Origin: Drosophila pseudoobscura
Taxonomy: Eukaryota > Arthropoda > Insecta > Diptera > Drosophilidae
Length of the DNA: 64,000 nucleotides
Direction of reading: 5' to 3'
NCBI RefSeq assembly: GCF_009870125.1
Contig: NC_046683.1
Coordinates: 64,805,869 to 64,869,868 of the forward strand
Positions 37,801 through 48,100 of the stretch are shown here, in pieces; position 1 is the first letter of the stretch, and each line of letters opens with the position of its first letter. Made by a program: the position numbers and the translations under genes. The notes under the pieces are model-generated. The model did no database searches. It saw nothing but the letters and a program-made list of their open reading frames with translations, and was not told the origin of the DNA.

Positions 37801-39898
37801 TATCATCATCAATGCACCAGTTGAGTTAGAGAAACGATCCTTCATTCTTACGTTCTAGAGTCTTAATCTTAGAGAGAGAAGCATCAGAATACGAAACTCA
37901 CCATCAGCTCGTTTCTTCACTGTCCAAACGGCATTGGGATTACCGGGCAATTCGGAGACGGCCATCTCGGAGACCTCCAGGCCGTGGCGCAGCACGCGCA
38001 ATGTCGAGCGCGGACCGCGGCCACACAAAACGTACAACTGGGGCGTGTCCTCATTCGCCAGATCAGCCACCTGGGAGGTAATGATCGGTGCAAACGAAGG
38101 CAACTCATCCACCAGTACAAGATTCTTCAAGGTGCGTGGCGCAAAGAAGAATGTCTCGCCCTCCTCCAGGGGCATGGCCGAGCTGAACTCTGGCTCATCA
38201 TCATCATCGCCCAAATGAGCAATCTGGTAGAGATAGCTGCAGAAAAGAAGAATGCAACGATTAGCTGAAGCCCCAGATAGGTCACAAGACTCCACACTTA
38301 CTGGTTGCCGAATTCGCTGGCCACGAACAGGAAGCCCGTCTTCAGCACACACATGGCCGATGCTGGGGGCACCGTATCGAAATATTTGAGCTTGATCTCC
38401 GACACCACATCATCGTCGGTCTCGAGGGTGATTTTGAAGATGTCCCCCTGCTCGGTTTGCAGCAGAAAGAAGTACATGCTCTTGGTGCGATGCGTGGCCG
38501 AGCAAATGAAGATCATGCCACGCTCGGGATCGTCCAGGTCGTTGCGACGACGCGGGATCGGGCAACGTATATCGTGCTGATCGCCGAGATTCTTGTATGT
38601 TAAGTAGTTCTCTGAGCAAATGAGCACGCCAGAGGGTCCATCATTGCCGCCAGGAACAGAGACCAAGAAATTGGCATGCTCCTCCAGAGGCTCCGAGTAC
38701 TTGCGGACCACGTGGTTGAGGCCCAGGTCCAGCTCGTAAAATGTGAGCGTCTGCTGAGTGCGCTGTGCAGCGTCGCCTGCAAGGAAATTAAACATCTGTT
38801 AGTTCGATATTCAGTCGGGAGATTAGTTTCAAGTGTGGGTCACAAATCAGTGAAGTGTGGCTAGGCAATTACAGCAACACCAATGGTTCAGTGATCGACA
38901 ATTTCTCTGGCGCCAAGTACAGACAGGTGTCGATGGTGGGTTAATCCACAAACCCTGAGAATTAAGGCGCTAATAGGGAAAGAGAGATGGAGAGAGTGGA
39001 AGATGCTTACCCGTTGGATCCAAGTCCGACTCCTCGTAGTCGATCTCCAGGCAGGCAAACATGGGATTGTCAAAGCCAACATCCACACCGACCATGTGAT
39101 AGGTCAAAGTGTTGGATTTGTGCGCCTCAAGCGGAGATGAGATCGTCAGGCGCGCCTGCGTGTCTCGATTCATGATGTAGGCCAGCTTCTGCTTCTCCAC
39201 TGCGCCAATCATCACGGCTCGACCCTTGGGGTCGATGGCAAAGTACTGGCCCGGCACGATGCGACGGCAGCCAGACTTGCCAAAGGTCTCCTGATGCACT
39301 TTCTCCAATGCATTCTTGGCGGGCATGTACTCCAGAATGACAATGCGGCCAGAATCAGAACCCACAACGATATAATCTAATGAGAGTGAAGGAGATGCAA
39401 GACCAATTAGAAATGGACCGGAAGTGCTGTGATGGTGACCCCATTTTGAGGTTAGGTTTCGGGTGTAACTCGAAGTTTCAGTTCGCCATACCATGTGTTT
39501 GGGGTTATGGCAAATGCGACGCCAAGTCTTTTTGGTTACTCTCGCACGTAGACGGGTTTAACAAGGTCTTACTGGGGCAAACTACACGAGTTGTTGCCTC
39601 AATAGGGTTTTGTGCGTCTTTCAGTTACATTTAACGAGTTTAAGTCAACAATTGTTCCTTACATTTACCAACCTTTTGTTCCGCCCGTCAGACGGAAGGC
39701 CATCAGAGCGCGTATGCAACCGAAGATCTCCGTCGAGAGCAGCGTATGCACCTTGCCGGTGTTCGAGTCGGGCCGCAGCAGCTCCAGCGACTTGCCACGT
39801 GACAGGAGTATCTCCTGCTGCTTGCCGCCAGAGAAGTTGCCATGGACGGCGTGCGTGACGCCCGTTCCCTTCTGCAGCGTCAAATTGTACAGATACAT
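34812..39898 (-). CDS. Sf3b3: Splicing factor 3B subunit 3 (SF3b130/SAP130), complete, six coding exons
   Basis: This gene encodes the large beta-propeller scaffold of the SF3b part of the U2 snRNP, which helps hold the branch-site region in the nucleus. In flies the protein is also reported in the SAGA complex. Coding exons on the minus strand are 39898-39673, 39376-39011, 38776-38302, 38236-37902, 37273-36966 and 36788-34812. All junctions are GT..AG, phases agree across all five introns, and the total is 1,228 residues, close to the fly and human lengths. The N-terminus [20 protein letters not shown], the internal [12 protein letters not shown] and [11 protein letters not shown], and the C-terminal [12 protein letters not shown] match the family almost word for word. 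It is a DDB1/CPSF160-type three-propeller protein. The ATG is the first after a 5' UTR splice acceptor. The last intron-free exon encodes more than half of the protein. The stop codon is followed immediately by a 5' splice site (see the tail exons). Confidence 0.97.
37375..37456 (-). ncRNA. Box C/D snoRNA-like sequence D in Sf3b3 intron 4
   Basis: Inside the 628-nt intron between coding exons 4 and 5, CATTGAA (37456-37450) and TTCAATG (37381-37375) form a perfect 7-bp terminal stem. Just inside it lie ATGATGC (C box with one mismatch, 37448-37442) and CTGA (D box, 37388-37385). A second CTGA (D') and a GATTA-type C' occur internally. The order stem, C, D', C', D, stem is the canonical architecture. 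The target is unknown. Confidence 0.6.
38831..38973 (-). ncRNA. H/ACA snoRNA-like sequence in Sf3b3 intron 2
   Basis: On the minus strand AGCGCC (38971-38966) pairs with GGCGCC (38914-38909) around an inner hairpin GGGTT...AACCC. AGAGAA (38908-38903), a fit to the H box ANANNA, follows directly. The 3' half is less clear: TCAC and GTGA can pair around an imperfect stem, and ACA lies at 38836-38834, a few bases downstream. The intron is otherwise short (234 nt), so this element would fill most of it. Confidence 0.5.
39461..39618 (-). ncRNA. H/ACA snoRNA-like sequence in Sf3b3 intron 1
   Basis: On the minus strand GACGCAC (39618-39612) can pair with GTGCG (39547-39543), enclosing an inner hairpin GGCAAC...GTTTGCC. 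This is followed at once by AGAGTA (39542-39537), which fits the H box ANANNA. A second hairpin has a 9-bp stem TTTGCCATA/TATGGCGAA (39514-39506 with 39490-39482, one G-U pair). An ACA follows at 39466-39464, close to the predicted end. Two hairpins, a hinge and an ACA in about 155 nt match the class. The pseudouridylation target is unknown. Confidence 0.55.
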
Positions 39899-40470
39899 GA
39901 TGGGGCTTTTGGATTTTCACTCAACTCAATAACCAAAGCTGCAAGAAGGTCCAAAGTACATTTGAGGTTAGGTACAGTCACCGTGAAAAAATGCTCGAAT
40001 ATTGTAAGATATTTTTGGTAATTTTGTACTGCTTTGAAAACCATGGCCACAGTTGGTGTATTCGTGTCGCCTAACGATGCTAGTAAGCAGCATTTGTTTG
40101 TTAATTTAGCACGCCTTAATTTGCGACCAAAGCACAGACATTTCTGATTTCTGGAGATACTTTGTGCATAATTATCATAATATCAGGAAATATCATTAGT
40201 TTAATCTGCCAATAGCTACCTTTTCCCGTTTTAATTGATGATTTTACTCATTGCGACACCGATGCCAACAGATTAAATTGTTAACCAATCACTCTGCCGG
40301 CTTCATTTTCAACACAACACAACTGCTTTGTTTCGGTGGCAAAGAGAAAAGAGAATCTACAAAATGGACGAACAGCGATGTTGTTTCGGTGTCCAGAAGA
40401 AGAAAACGGTGTGGCCGCGGTTTTGTCGATAAGATATACGGTCTGACCCTCAGAAATATACCAAAATATA
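39899..40470 (-). promoter_or_regulatory. Sf3b3 5' UTR, 5' UTR intron and housekeeping-type promoter
   Basis: Reading the minus strand, a 5' UTR exon ends at 40220 with the donor AAAAG|GTAGCT. An intron runs 40219-39939 and ends in CTTCTTGCAG, and a short exon then leads to the ATG at 39898. Upstream, near 40462-40433, is GGTATATTTCTGAGGGTCAG followed by ACCGTATAT and TTATCGAC. This resembles Drosophila core promoter motif 6 plus motif 1 and a degenerate DRE, the TATA-less pattern typical of housekeeping genes. The exact start site cannot be read from the sequence. Confidence 0.55.
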
Positions 40471-40976
40471 CGTCATAATATACTGACGAATTATTTAAAA
40501 AATATTACTAGCTAGCTAGGGCCCTCAGCTTTCCTACAAGACTGGCTTATTTTAAGTATTTATCTTTATTTGATTATTTCAAAAATAAGGTTTAAACTGA
40601 AAAAGGAGCAACAGCTTCACATTGTAACTACAATTTTATGTAATTACCAAGAGCGACATCTGTAGTAGAAATGTGAACGCTTGGCCGTTTTATTTTCATA
40701 TAAGCCCCATGGAGGCGCCAGTGTGAAAAACATCCGCTATCCACTCTTTGACATGCATTTTTTCTGACATTTGTGAAAAAATTAAGATTTTGATATCAAT
40801 CGATTAGGAATTCGATGCTGGTCACGATTTAGTGGACTGGACATGGCGCTAAATAGCATTTCTACACGATTTCTACAATGGTGCATTCAACAAGAGGATG
40901 CCGGTCCATAGCGCGTCTTAAATACTGGAAATACTTATAAATTTCGCCAGGGATGAAGGCTAGACATGGTGATCAA

Positions 40977-41008
40977 ATATACGGTCTGACACTCAGAAAT
41001 ATACTGTC
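40977..41008. promoter_or_regulatory. Promoter-like motif copy 2 (motif 6/1 type)
   Basis: ATACGGTCTGACACTCAGAA followed by ATATACTGTC, nearly identical to the copy at the Sf3b3 promoter (40433-40462). It lies about 540 bp further upstream of that copy, in the same orientation. No gene start is evident beside it. Confidence 0.5.
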
Positions 41009-41450
41009 TACACCGTCAATATACCAAACACTTAAACCCCCTTTATTCAAACAGTTGAAATTCTTGAACTAAATTTTAAATTTTCTTTGTATGTCTATCC
41101 TATCCTTCCTCATTATTTAGAAAAAAACTACGAATCTTTCACCTGAACTGCGCTTAAATTCTTCAAGTTTCATTATTTTCGTGGAGTTTATTTTCATACC
41201 CATTGTTTTACGTTCTCTCTCTATGATCGGAAATCATTTTAGATGCCCCGTCATTCCTCGACTCCGTTTTTTGAACATCCCCAAAAGTATGCAACGTATT
41301 TTTGCAAAAATTAAAAATAAAAAGTAGCTTACTGCTCATTTGGCTTTGATTGCCAAATTGAAAGTGGTTGTTGTTCCGTGATCGGAAAAAAAATCTTGAT
41401 CAGAAATTATTATGAGGTATGGAGAGAGGTGCTGGACAGAGGCCGGGGCG

Positions 41451-41478
41451 TTTCAGAAATATACCGTCTCAGCAATAC
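41451..41478. promoter_or_regulatory. Promoter-like motif copy 3 (partial)
   Basis: TTTCAGAAATATACCGTCTC keeps the CAGAAATATACC core and lacks the GTCTGAC half in place. Confidence 0.35.
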
Positions 41479-42638
41479 GATTTTAATTAAAATTGAATTG
41501 TTCTCGATGTCAACTTATTTTTGTTTAAATTCGACTTTTCTGGCCATCATGGAGAAGTAAAGTGTAAAGCATAAAGCGATCGACTTTGGGTTTGATCGAA
41601 CATGTTCGAAGAGAGAAACCCTGCAGCAAACAATAGATACTTTCGACTGTATAGTCGCTAGAGCTGCGCGGCAATTACATATGTATATGTTAATAAAATG
41701 TGGCGCCAACTTAAAGCTTTTCAAAAATCAATCAAGAAGTTTATTTAAATGGCTCTAAGATACTAGTAAATTGAAGAGATTTCCAGAACTATCTCATTTC
41801 CCAATGGGCGATAGCGGGCTCCGCGATAGCATTAGGCATTTCCGCTTGGGACTATAAACATGAAAATAAAATTTAACAGTCGCATCAGGCGCAGAGTCAG
41901 CAACCGTTGGACTCCCCGAGCAATAAACCTTTGCTCGTATTTGGTGCTCGCCTCTGGAGCGTTTCAAGCGCGGACTGTGCCATGTTTACCAATGCCATGA
42001 ATGCCCCGCAGATGAGTCAGTTGCTGTCGCTCGGGCGGCTCTTGTTGACAAAGTCCAAAAACAGATGTCCGCGTAATACGGGTGGAAGTAGTCGTGTGGA
42101 CTGAGCAAACACTCGTAAGCGGCGGAGAAAAATGTTCATATTTGGACATGACGCTGCTCTGCCTTTCCATCCAGACAACGGCATGGCATCCGACGCGATC
42201 CCAAAGAGCAAACATATGTATGTGCATGTGTAGATATGTATATGTACGTGTTTTTATTTTAATTAAAACCTTAAGAACTAAACAATTTATGTTTAAAGTT
42301 AGTCATACTTGCAAATATCGCATACAGGGACTTTTGAATAAATCAAAACAAACTACAATTCTGTTCACACATGAAAACATGAAGACAATGCCGACAAGGG
42401 GGTTATGCGGACTGGATTGGGTGTTATGTACAAATTACAATAAATAAATTAAGAAGTTAGATGAATCATTCACTCGGGCTCGCTCTCACTCAAAATCAGG
42501 CACACAGAGGCACTACGAATCTACGAATACATTTCATGTAAAATCACGTTTCAGTTTCAACTGACTGATGGGGGATGGGACTGGGGCAGGTGGAAGGTGG
42601 CAGGTGGCATGCTGCATGCTGTATGCTACATGCTGCAT

Positions 42639-44937
42639 CTACAGCGAGACGACAAACTCCTTGCCGGTCTTGAAGTCGACGCACTTGAACTGCGGACAGC
42701 ACTTGGGGAAGCTCCAGTTGACGTCTGCGGGCAGCTCCTCGCAGCCGGGGGCTTCGACGTAGGGACAGGTCTCGATACTGATCTCCCGCGCCTCGAGGCT
42801 GCACGTCATGCTGGCGCAGATGCCCTTCGGCTTGTACTCCTTGTCGGGCAGCATCGCTCGCCTGGTGAACTTGTCGAAGCACTTGCCGGGATGCGCTGCA
42901 AGAAAGGACCAGATGGAGAGCGGAAGGTTAGCAAAAGTTAAAGCGGAAGTGGTTAAAGTCCTCTTCTTCTTCTTCTTCTTTGTTTCCCCCGTCGATGTAT
43001 TTTACAATATTTATGCGCTGTCTGTCCCCCGTCGCAGTTACGGTTTATGAGGAAGTGGCTATAAATCGCTCTGTGCTCTGTGCTGTGTGCCTGGAAAAAT
43101 TTAAATACTGTTCGAGCGTGTGCAATCTCCCCCACCCCCTCCATCAGTGAATATGCAATATAGATGGGCCGCAGGGTCTCGCCTGGTGTGTAGGAGTCTG
43201 TGCCTGTCGCTCCGTGACTTGCCCAAGCGGATCGAACGAAAGACTCAAGACACAAACTTGACAGTCATTCGACAAGAAAATTGGCACAATGAAGTGCGAC
43301 TCGAAGTAGACCCGAGTTTGGATCTGAAGGGGCCCAGGTCTGGTTATAAATACATCTGAAATACGAGCCGCAGGCAACTCGTGATTGGGCCATACTTATT
43401 TTTAAGTCTCTCTCAGACCCCTGCCCCCTGATAAAACCTGACAGACGTCGATGGAGCGTACTCGTACTCGTACTCGTACTCGTATTCGTACTTTTATTTA
43501 TAACGAATGGCCTGCGGCTGAAATTGTTGAGTTGTTGGGTTCAAAAATACTCTCGTAAATTGCCGAATAGAAAGGTAAGTTTGATTAATGACACTCGCCA
43601 TGCCATTAATTTACCATTCTCCTCCTCCTCCTCCACAACCTCCTCCTTCTCCTTCTCACTCCCAATTGTGCAATTAACCGAGCGGCTCGCGTGAACTCAT
43701 CGCCTATTTTTAAACTGGGAACTGGGCTGGCGCTAATTCCTCGTGAATCTTAAATCGTGAATCGTGGATGAACCAGATGCCAGAATTTCCCCCCCGCCCC
43801 GTCCCGGTACGGGCCAAAGACGTCCGACGACCTTCACGTATGAATAACTCAGCCAGACGGGAGGGGGGGGATACTGAAGGAAAATACAACATATCCGATC
43901 CGACTGGCTGACTGACTGGCTTACTGGATGGCTGAATGCCCAGCGATGGATAGGCGATAATTTTTCTAACTCAAATCCGCATAGCGATGCAAATGAGCCG
44001 ATCTCCTGAATAATACCCCACCATCAGCACATTTCTTATGCTAATTTTTGGCAAATGCGAAAAACCCAAATCCCAAACCGAAATCCATATCTGCGTATCT
44101 ATGTATCTACTTATATCTGTATCTGTATCTGTAGCTGCTACACAGTCGAAAAGGGGGCCAAAAAGATGACAAATTTCGATTTATCTATGCTTTTTGTTTT
44201 TGTTTTCATTTTTGTTTTTGTGTGTTTTGTCCGCCTTTTGCGTTGTTTGAAACAATCGATCGTTTTCTTTTGTTTATACCCATACGTTGACGTCAGCGAA
44301 AGCACCCAAATATCAGATTGTATCGGTTCCCATAAATCACATGTCCGACAAAACGTAATAGCAGTCAAATTCCATCTGACAACTGACGTCAAAGTTTCGC
44401 CGAAAGTAGTTCTTTAGAATGGGATGGCGACTGGGATTGGGTCTTCTGTAGAACCCTCGAGGACACTGTAACCTCCAAATGAGGTAATGTTAGGCCTCGT
44501 CCGTGTCGTAAATCAATCAGAAAAGTCGCCTGACAACTGATATCAATGTTTTTTGTTTGGCTTTTTATTGTTTCTCAACGCTGGCAAAGGTCGTTTATGG
44601 GGAAGAATTGATTGAAAACTTAATTAGAAAAATCCATAAACAACGATCCGAACGGGTTGAACGGAGCATAAAACTAATGGAATTTTTCACATGTCTCAGA
44701 AAAACTTTGCATAATTTACGATCGAAACAGACTTGATTAGAAAACAAACTGATCTCAAATGGCCAGAGGCTTTTCCCACCGTCTCGAGAGACTGTTGAGG
44801 GACCCATCCCAACCATCCCAACTCCTTCACGAATACCTACCAGGATGAAAGATGGCGGGCTGGCTGTAGACGGCCGCTTCGACGAGGGCGAGGCAGGCGA
44901 GGAGCGCGAAGGCGGCACAAACTTTTTCCGAATGCAT
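42639..44937 (-). CDS. Secreted single-domain von Willebrand factor C (SVWC) protein, two exons
   Basis: Exon 1 is 44937-44841 and exon 2 is 42895-42639, separated by a 1,945-nt GT..AG intron, giving 117 residues. Residues 1-22 (MHSEKVCAAFALLACLALVEAA) form a clear signal peptide, here given as 1-20 MHSEKVCAAFALLACLALVE then AA. The mature part has eight cysteines (residues 38, 59, 64, 76, 84, 98, 99 and 104), including the CC pair of KCCPQFKC that is typical of the SVWC/Vago family. Family members are small haemolymph proteins, some induced by infection or nutrition; Vago itself acts in antiviral signalling. Which of the fly paralogues this is cannot be decided here. The start ATG has a good context (CAAAATG). 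A likely polyadenylation signal lies near 42258-42253. Confidence 0.88.
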
Positions 44938-45080
44938 TTTGGAATTTCTTGGTTTTCAACTGGGATTCGACTGGATTCCACTCTCGTATGGCGTTCACTG
45001 GCGATTCTTGACGCGATTGGCGAGCAAAAAAAATCTCAGGCTTTCTCAGAGGCTGTGTGCACGGGCTGGTATTCAGACAC

Positions 45081-45118
45081 GAACTGAGGCTACCTGACCA
45101 GAGCGACTCATATTTATG
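45081..45118 (-). promoter_or_regulatory. TATA box and initiator of the SVWC gene
   Basis: On the minus strand ATAAATA (45117-45111) is followed about 31 nt downstream by TCAGTT (Inr, with the start A at about 45085). The spacing is ideal for a TATA/Inr promoter. The predicted 5' UTR is about 148 nt. TATA promoters are common among inducible secreted-protein genes. Confidence 0.6.
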
Positions 45119-48100
45119 GGCCGACGCAGAGAGAGAGACATAGAGAGGCAGAGAGATCCGTCTGGTTCTCTCCAGCGGTGGGGCTTCGTCTGCGGCTCTC
45201 GCGAAGCACATGTTTTCTTTTCGATCGTCTTTGGCCAGATCTCTTGGGCTTTTTTTTGGGATATTCCAGAGTTGGACGAAAGCCATAAATCTCTCGGCCT
45301 CTGCCCGTCTGCGGTTAAGTATTTGGAGCGCTATCACCCGTCATCCGGCGAAATGCTTTTACCCCTCACCATCGCCCGTGCTCGGTCTCGGGATCGGGCC
45401 ATTGTTCTGCATTATTTTTTGCAGCCTCGTGTAATTAATTATCCGGCCCCCCTCCAAATGGTTTTCCCATTTCGGCCTGGGTGTGCCACAGGCCGTGCCA
45501 CGCCAGTACCTGTGCCTAGGCGGCGTGGGAATGCGAGTGGGGCAGGTAGACCGCCCACCCGCGCGGTGCCCAACGGATTCATAAATGGGCATCAAATCAA
45601 ATCACATCCCATTCCATACCATACCAATCCCATCCCAGAGACGAGCCTCACTTGAGCGACTCATCGCTCCATCGCTCCATTGGAATCCGCTGCTGGCCGA
45701 GCGAATCAGTGCTAAATGCCTCTGAAAGCTCATGCCAAATTTGGATGCACTGCCGCTTAAGTATTTCTACGGCTTCGGAAACAATCGTAACACCCTCACC
45801 GAGAAGATCCAATCGTGGGGGCACGGCATGGAGAAGTAATTGAAATCAGCCAAGCTTCTATCTCCATACCTATGTATTTCCCTGAAACTTTCCACAGAAC
45901 CTTTTTGTAAGAATCTGCTTTACAAGGTTATGTGGGGGAGTGGGAGGGCGTTACAGAGCACATTCTTGTCCTCCATCTTTTCCATATTATCTGTATTTTA
46001 TTATAGATCTGATATTATCACAAGTTAACAGATCCACAGATCGAAGGTGTTGGGGAATGTGCCTGTGCATCCATCCCATCCCAGAAGGTCGTCGAACCTG
46101 AACTGCGGGGCCTGCAATGCTCATTATCCCCCCATTTGGCTGACGCCAAGATGTCGCCGGTCGCCAGGAGGCGTAACGCTTAATGAAAACTAGTCGCTGG
46201 CATACAATGTTGTTTGGGTCCAGTCCATCTTGATTTTATTGCTTGCCAGGAGTCGGGCACAGTGCCGGTAATAAGTACATGGACAGATGCTGGCTATTCG
46301 CCAGCAGAGAACGAACACCTTTGATTAAGGCCCTGAGCGAGAGCCTGAGCCAGAGCCAGAGCCAGAGACAGAGCTGTTGTTGTTTGGATGTTTGGAGGGG
46401 GACGCTGCCGTACCCGTTTAACCCGTTTCCGTTCCTACCATGTCACACTTGCCCAGGGAAGGCCGAATGCCCGCCGACAGGCAACGGGCCAGGGCCCGAC
46501 CCTGTGTGTGACGTCAATTTGTTGTTTTGTTTGCTGGATACTGGATGCTGGATGCTGGATGCTCGAAGCTCAATGCTGGACTGGACTGGAGACTCACTCT
46601 GCGGCGCACGCTGGAATTTATTAATTATGCCCGGGCTCTCCAACTCCGACTTCCACTCCGTTCTGTTCTGTTCTGTGGAAGCGTGTTTGTTTGGCACAGG
46701 GCTCGTACCACACCACACCACACCGCGTTAAGGTCGAAAGCAACGAACTATGCTAAAAATTCCACTCGAAGCAACCGATTTGTGGCTGATTTATTGTTTA
46801 TTCGCTTTCAGTTTTACGAGTATTGACCGTTTTTTGGTCTACGTGCCATCGCCATCCCCATCCCCATACCCATCCCCATCCCCACTGGCCTGCCTGCCCA
46901 GAAGACATGCCTAGTACCTCTTGATATTCTGGTTGTGGCCTGTGATTAAAGCCGTAGACAAATTGATAATTTATTATGTATGTATGTGGCTTAGTTTTGT
47001 TGTTTTGACACGGCGCATAATTAGCAATTAATATTGTCTTTTTTCTCCATCTCCCGTCGCAGCGGAGCCAGAGCAGCGGAGCTAGAGTAGCCGCGGAGAA
47101 GTGAAGAAGCAGCGGTCCAGCAGGCCATACGGTAGCGGGCATGTAATTCCTGCCTTCAGTCAATAAACGATCAATTTATGAAAAATTAATTGCTGATTAA
47201 TTGCTGTTCCTGTGCGATGCATTATGCATGAGCGATCGATCTGATCAGCGCTTGGACATTCACTTTGCTGGACCTTGCACATGGCACATATGGGGCTTAT
47301 GTGGGGCTCCAAGAGGATGTATGTATGTCTAGGGTTCCGCCACCTGCCTCTGGGGTGGGAGGGCACTAACATATTCGCATTCAATGTAAGAACAACATAC
47401 ACTAGACCGGCAGCTAAGGGTTAGATGGTACCTCAGCTCCAGCCTCATGCTCCTAGAGAAGGGGGACTGTAAACCCAACTAGTGGCATTGGTGTTCATCT
47501 GACTCAGTTAAGGACTTAAGGACTTAAGTCACTTGAGCTAGACCTCTCCTCGTATGCGTCAAAGTTCATGAAGGACTAGGACAGCATATCCAGCTCATTG
47601 GTTCAATGTTTCAAGGGTGCAGACGCTCTAGAGATCAGCAATCCTCTAGCTGCTTCAGTATCCAGCAAAGTGGAGATCTCTTTTGGGCTTTGAGGTCCGA
47701 ACAAACCAGGGAGCTCCTGTCATATGGTAATATAGGAATTATAATAGCCTTGTACAGGAATTCATTTCTGCTAAAAGAGTTTTCCCGTTTTCTTAGCTTG
47801 GAAAAATGTATTGAAGATGTGAGAAATATTCGAAGCGAGAGGTCCGTCTCGGTCTCGGTCTCTGCCTGGCCTGGCCAGGGCTTCTTTGCATATGATTTGG
47901 TTTTTCGGGGGTGCGTACCGGCTGTAAACGAATTTGAATGATACTAGTTTTGGCATACAATAAAATCTGTCAGATTCGCAGAATTTACTGTGGCGACTTG
48001 GAGACGCGACAGTCGTCGCATCAAAAATTCCTGCATAATTACCAGAGCCACTCCGACTCCGTTTTCGACTGCGATTGGACCGGGAAATACTCGTAGATTC

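Larger units (their letters stand above)
40480..42234. other. Intergenic, AT-rich, between Sf3b3 and the SVWC gene
   Basis: Holds motif copies 2 and 3. Short ORFs at about 41,907-42,211 occur on both strands but match nothing I recognise. Confidence 0.6.

Noticed and set aside
41907..42227. Overlapping short ORFs downstream of the SVWC gene
   Set aside because: No recognisable motif, and several frames are open on both strands.
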